6,715 bases of DNA from contig JAITWU010000084.1 in assembly GCA_031285115.1 (NCBI GenBank), positions 1 through 6,715 on the forward strand. Direction: 5' to 3'. The stretch is from Azonexus sp. GTDB lineage: Bacteria; Pseudomonadota; Gammaproteobacteria; Burkholderiales; Rhodocyclaceae. The notes beneath the pieces were generated by a model that saw nothing but the letters and a program-made list of their open reading frames with translations, had not been told where the DNA came from and did no database searches. Both the position numbers and the translations under genes were made by a program. Below are positions 6,669-6,715 of this stretch, in pieces. The number at the start of each line of letters is the position of its first letter. Position 1 is the first letter of the stretch.

Positions 6669-6715
6669 GACTTCTCGTACCCATCCTATGCCGCTCTCAA
6701 CAGCGCCACAACTGG

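Larger units (their letters stand above)
6383..6715. other. Non-coding stretch with repeat clusters; no credible gene
   Basis: No convincing protein, tRNA or rRNA was found here. An 80-codon antisense frame (6442-6684) has no family resemblance and runs straight across the repeats, so it is not called. What the stretch does hold is three clusters of a 10-bp unit with a TGGA core, two of which make a long-range inverted repeat; these are listed separately. It is probably debris of mobile or integrative elements downstream of the spoT operon. The right side continues outside the window. Confidence 0.6.

Noticed and set aside
6442..6684. 80-codon minus-strand frame in the gene-free tail
   Set aside because: It has no family resemblance and no clear ribosome site, and it crosses the repeat clusters; it is better explained by chance.
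6383..6715. CRISPR array, because of regularly spaced short repeats
   Set aside because: The repeats are 10-bp units directly abutting one another, without 30-40 bp unique spacers, and no cas genes are present.

Overview
The window looks like chromosomal DNA of a betaproteobacterium, with Rhodocyclales or a close relative as the best guess. The reasons are the short 68-aa omega subunit, the high GC of the conserved genes, and the gene order gmk-rpoZ-spoT, which is a standard core block in that class. The taxon is inferred from protein character and gene order, not from a database search.

Layout, all genes on the + strand. (1) Positions 1-3201 hold two consecutive superfamily 1 helicase/ATPase genes. 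The first is cut by the left edge of the window just before its Walker A motif and is a UPF1/DNA2-like SF1B protein. The second starts on the base after the first one's stop codon and is a UvrD-like SF1A protein. Its N-terminal region resembles the nuclease-like domain often attached to such helicases, but with the expected catalytic residues replaced. This part is clearly more AT-rich than what follows and looks acquired. (2) Positions 3198-6202 hold a housekeeping block: gmk (guanylate kinase), rpoZ (RNA polymerase omega) and spoT (bifunctional (p)ppGpp synthetase/hydrolase). The three are spaced 17 and 21 nt apart and look like one transcription unit linking GMP/GDP supply, RNA polymerase and the stringent response. 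(3) Positions 6203-6715 contain no intact gene. Directly after the spoT stop lies a decayed C-terminal fragment of an IS630-family transposase. It is followed by about 330 bp carrying clusters of a 10-bp unit with a TGGA core; the two outer clusters form a perfect 16-bp inverted repeat.

The most interesting point is the junction between the first two parts. In betaproteobacteria gmk usually follows yicC. Here the accessory helicase pair sits upstream instead, and its last gene overlaps the gmk start codon by 4 nt (ATGA) with no visible Shine-Dalgarno sequence for gmk. Expression of an essential nucleotide kinase may therefore depend on an apparently acquired two-helicase module. Such modules are plausible candidates for DNA processing or anti-phage defence, but the sequence here does not prove a function. 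The degraded transposase and repeat clusters on the other side of the block suggest that both flanks of this core operon have been remodelled.
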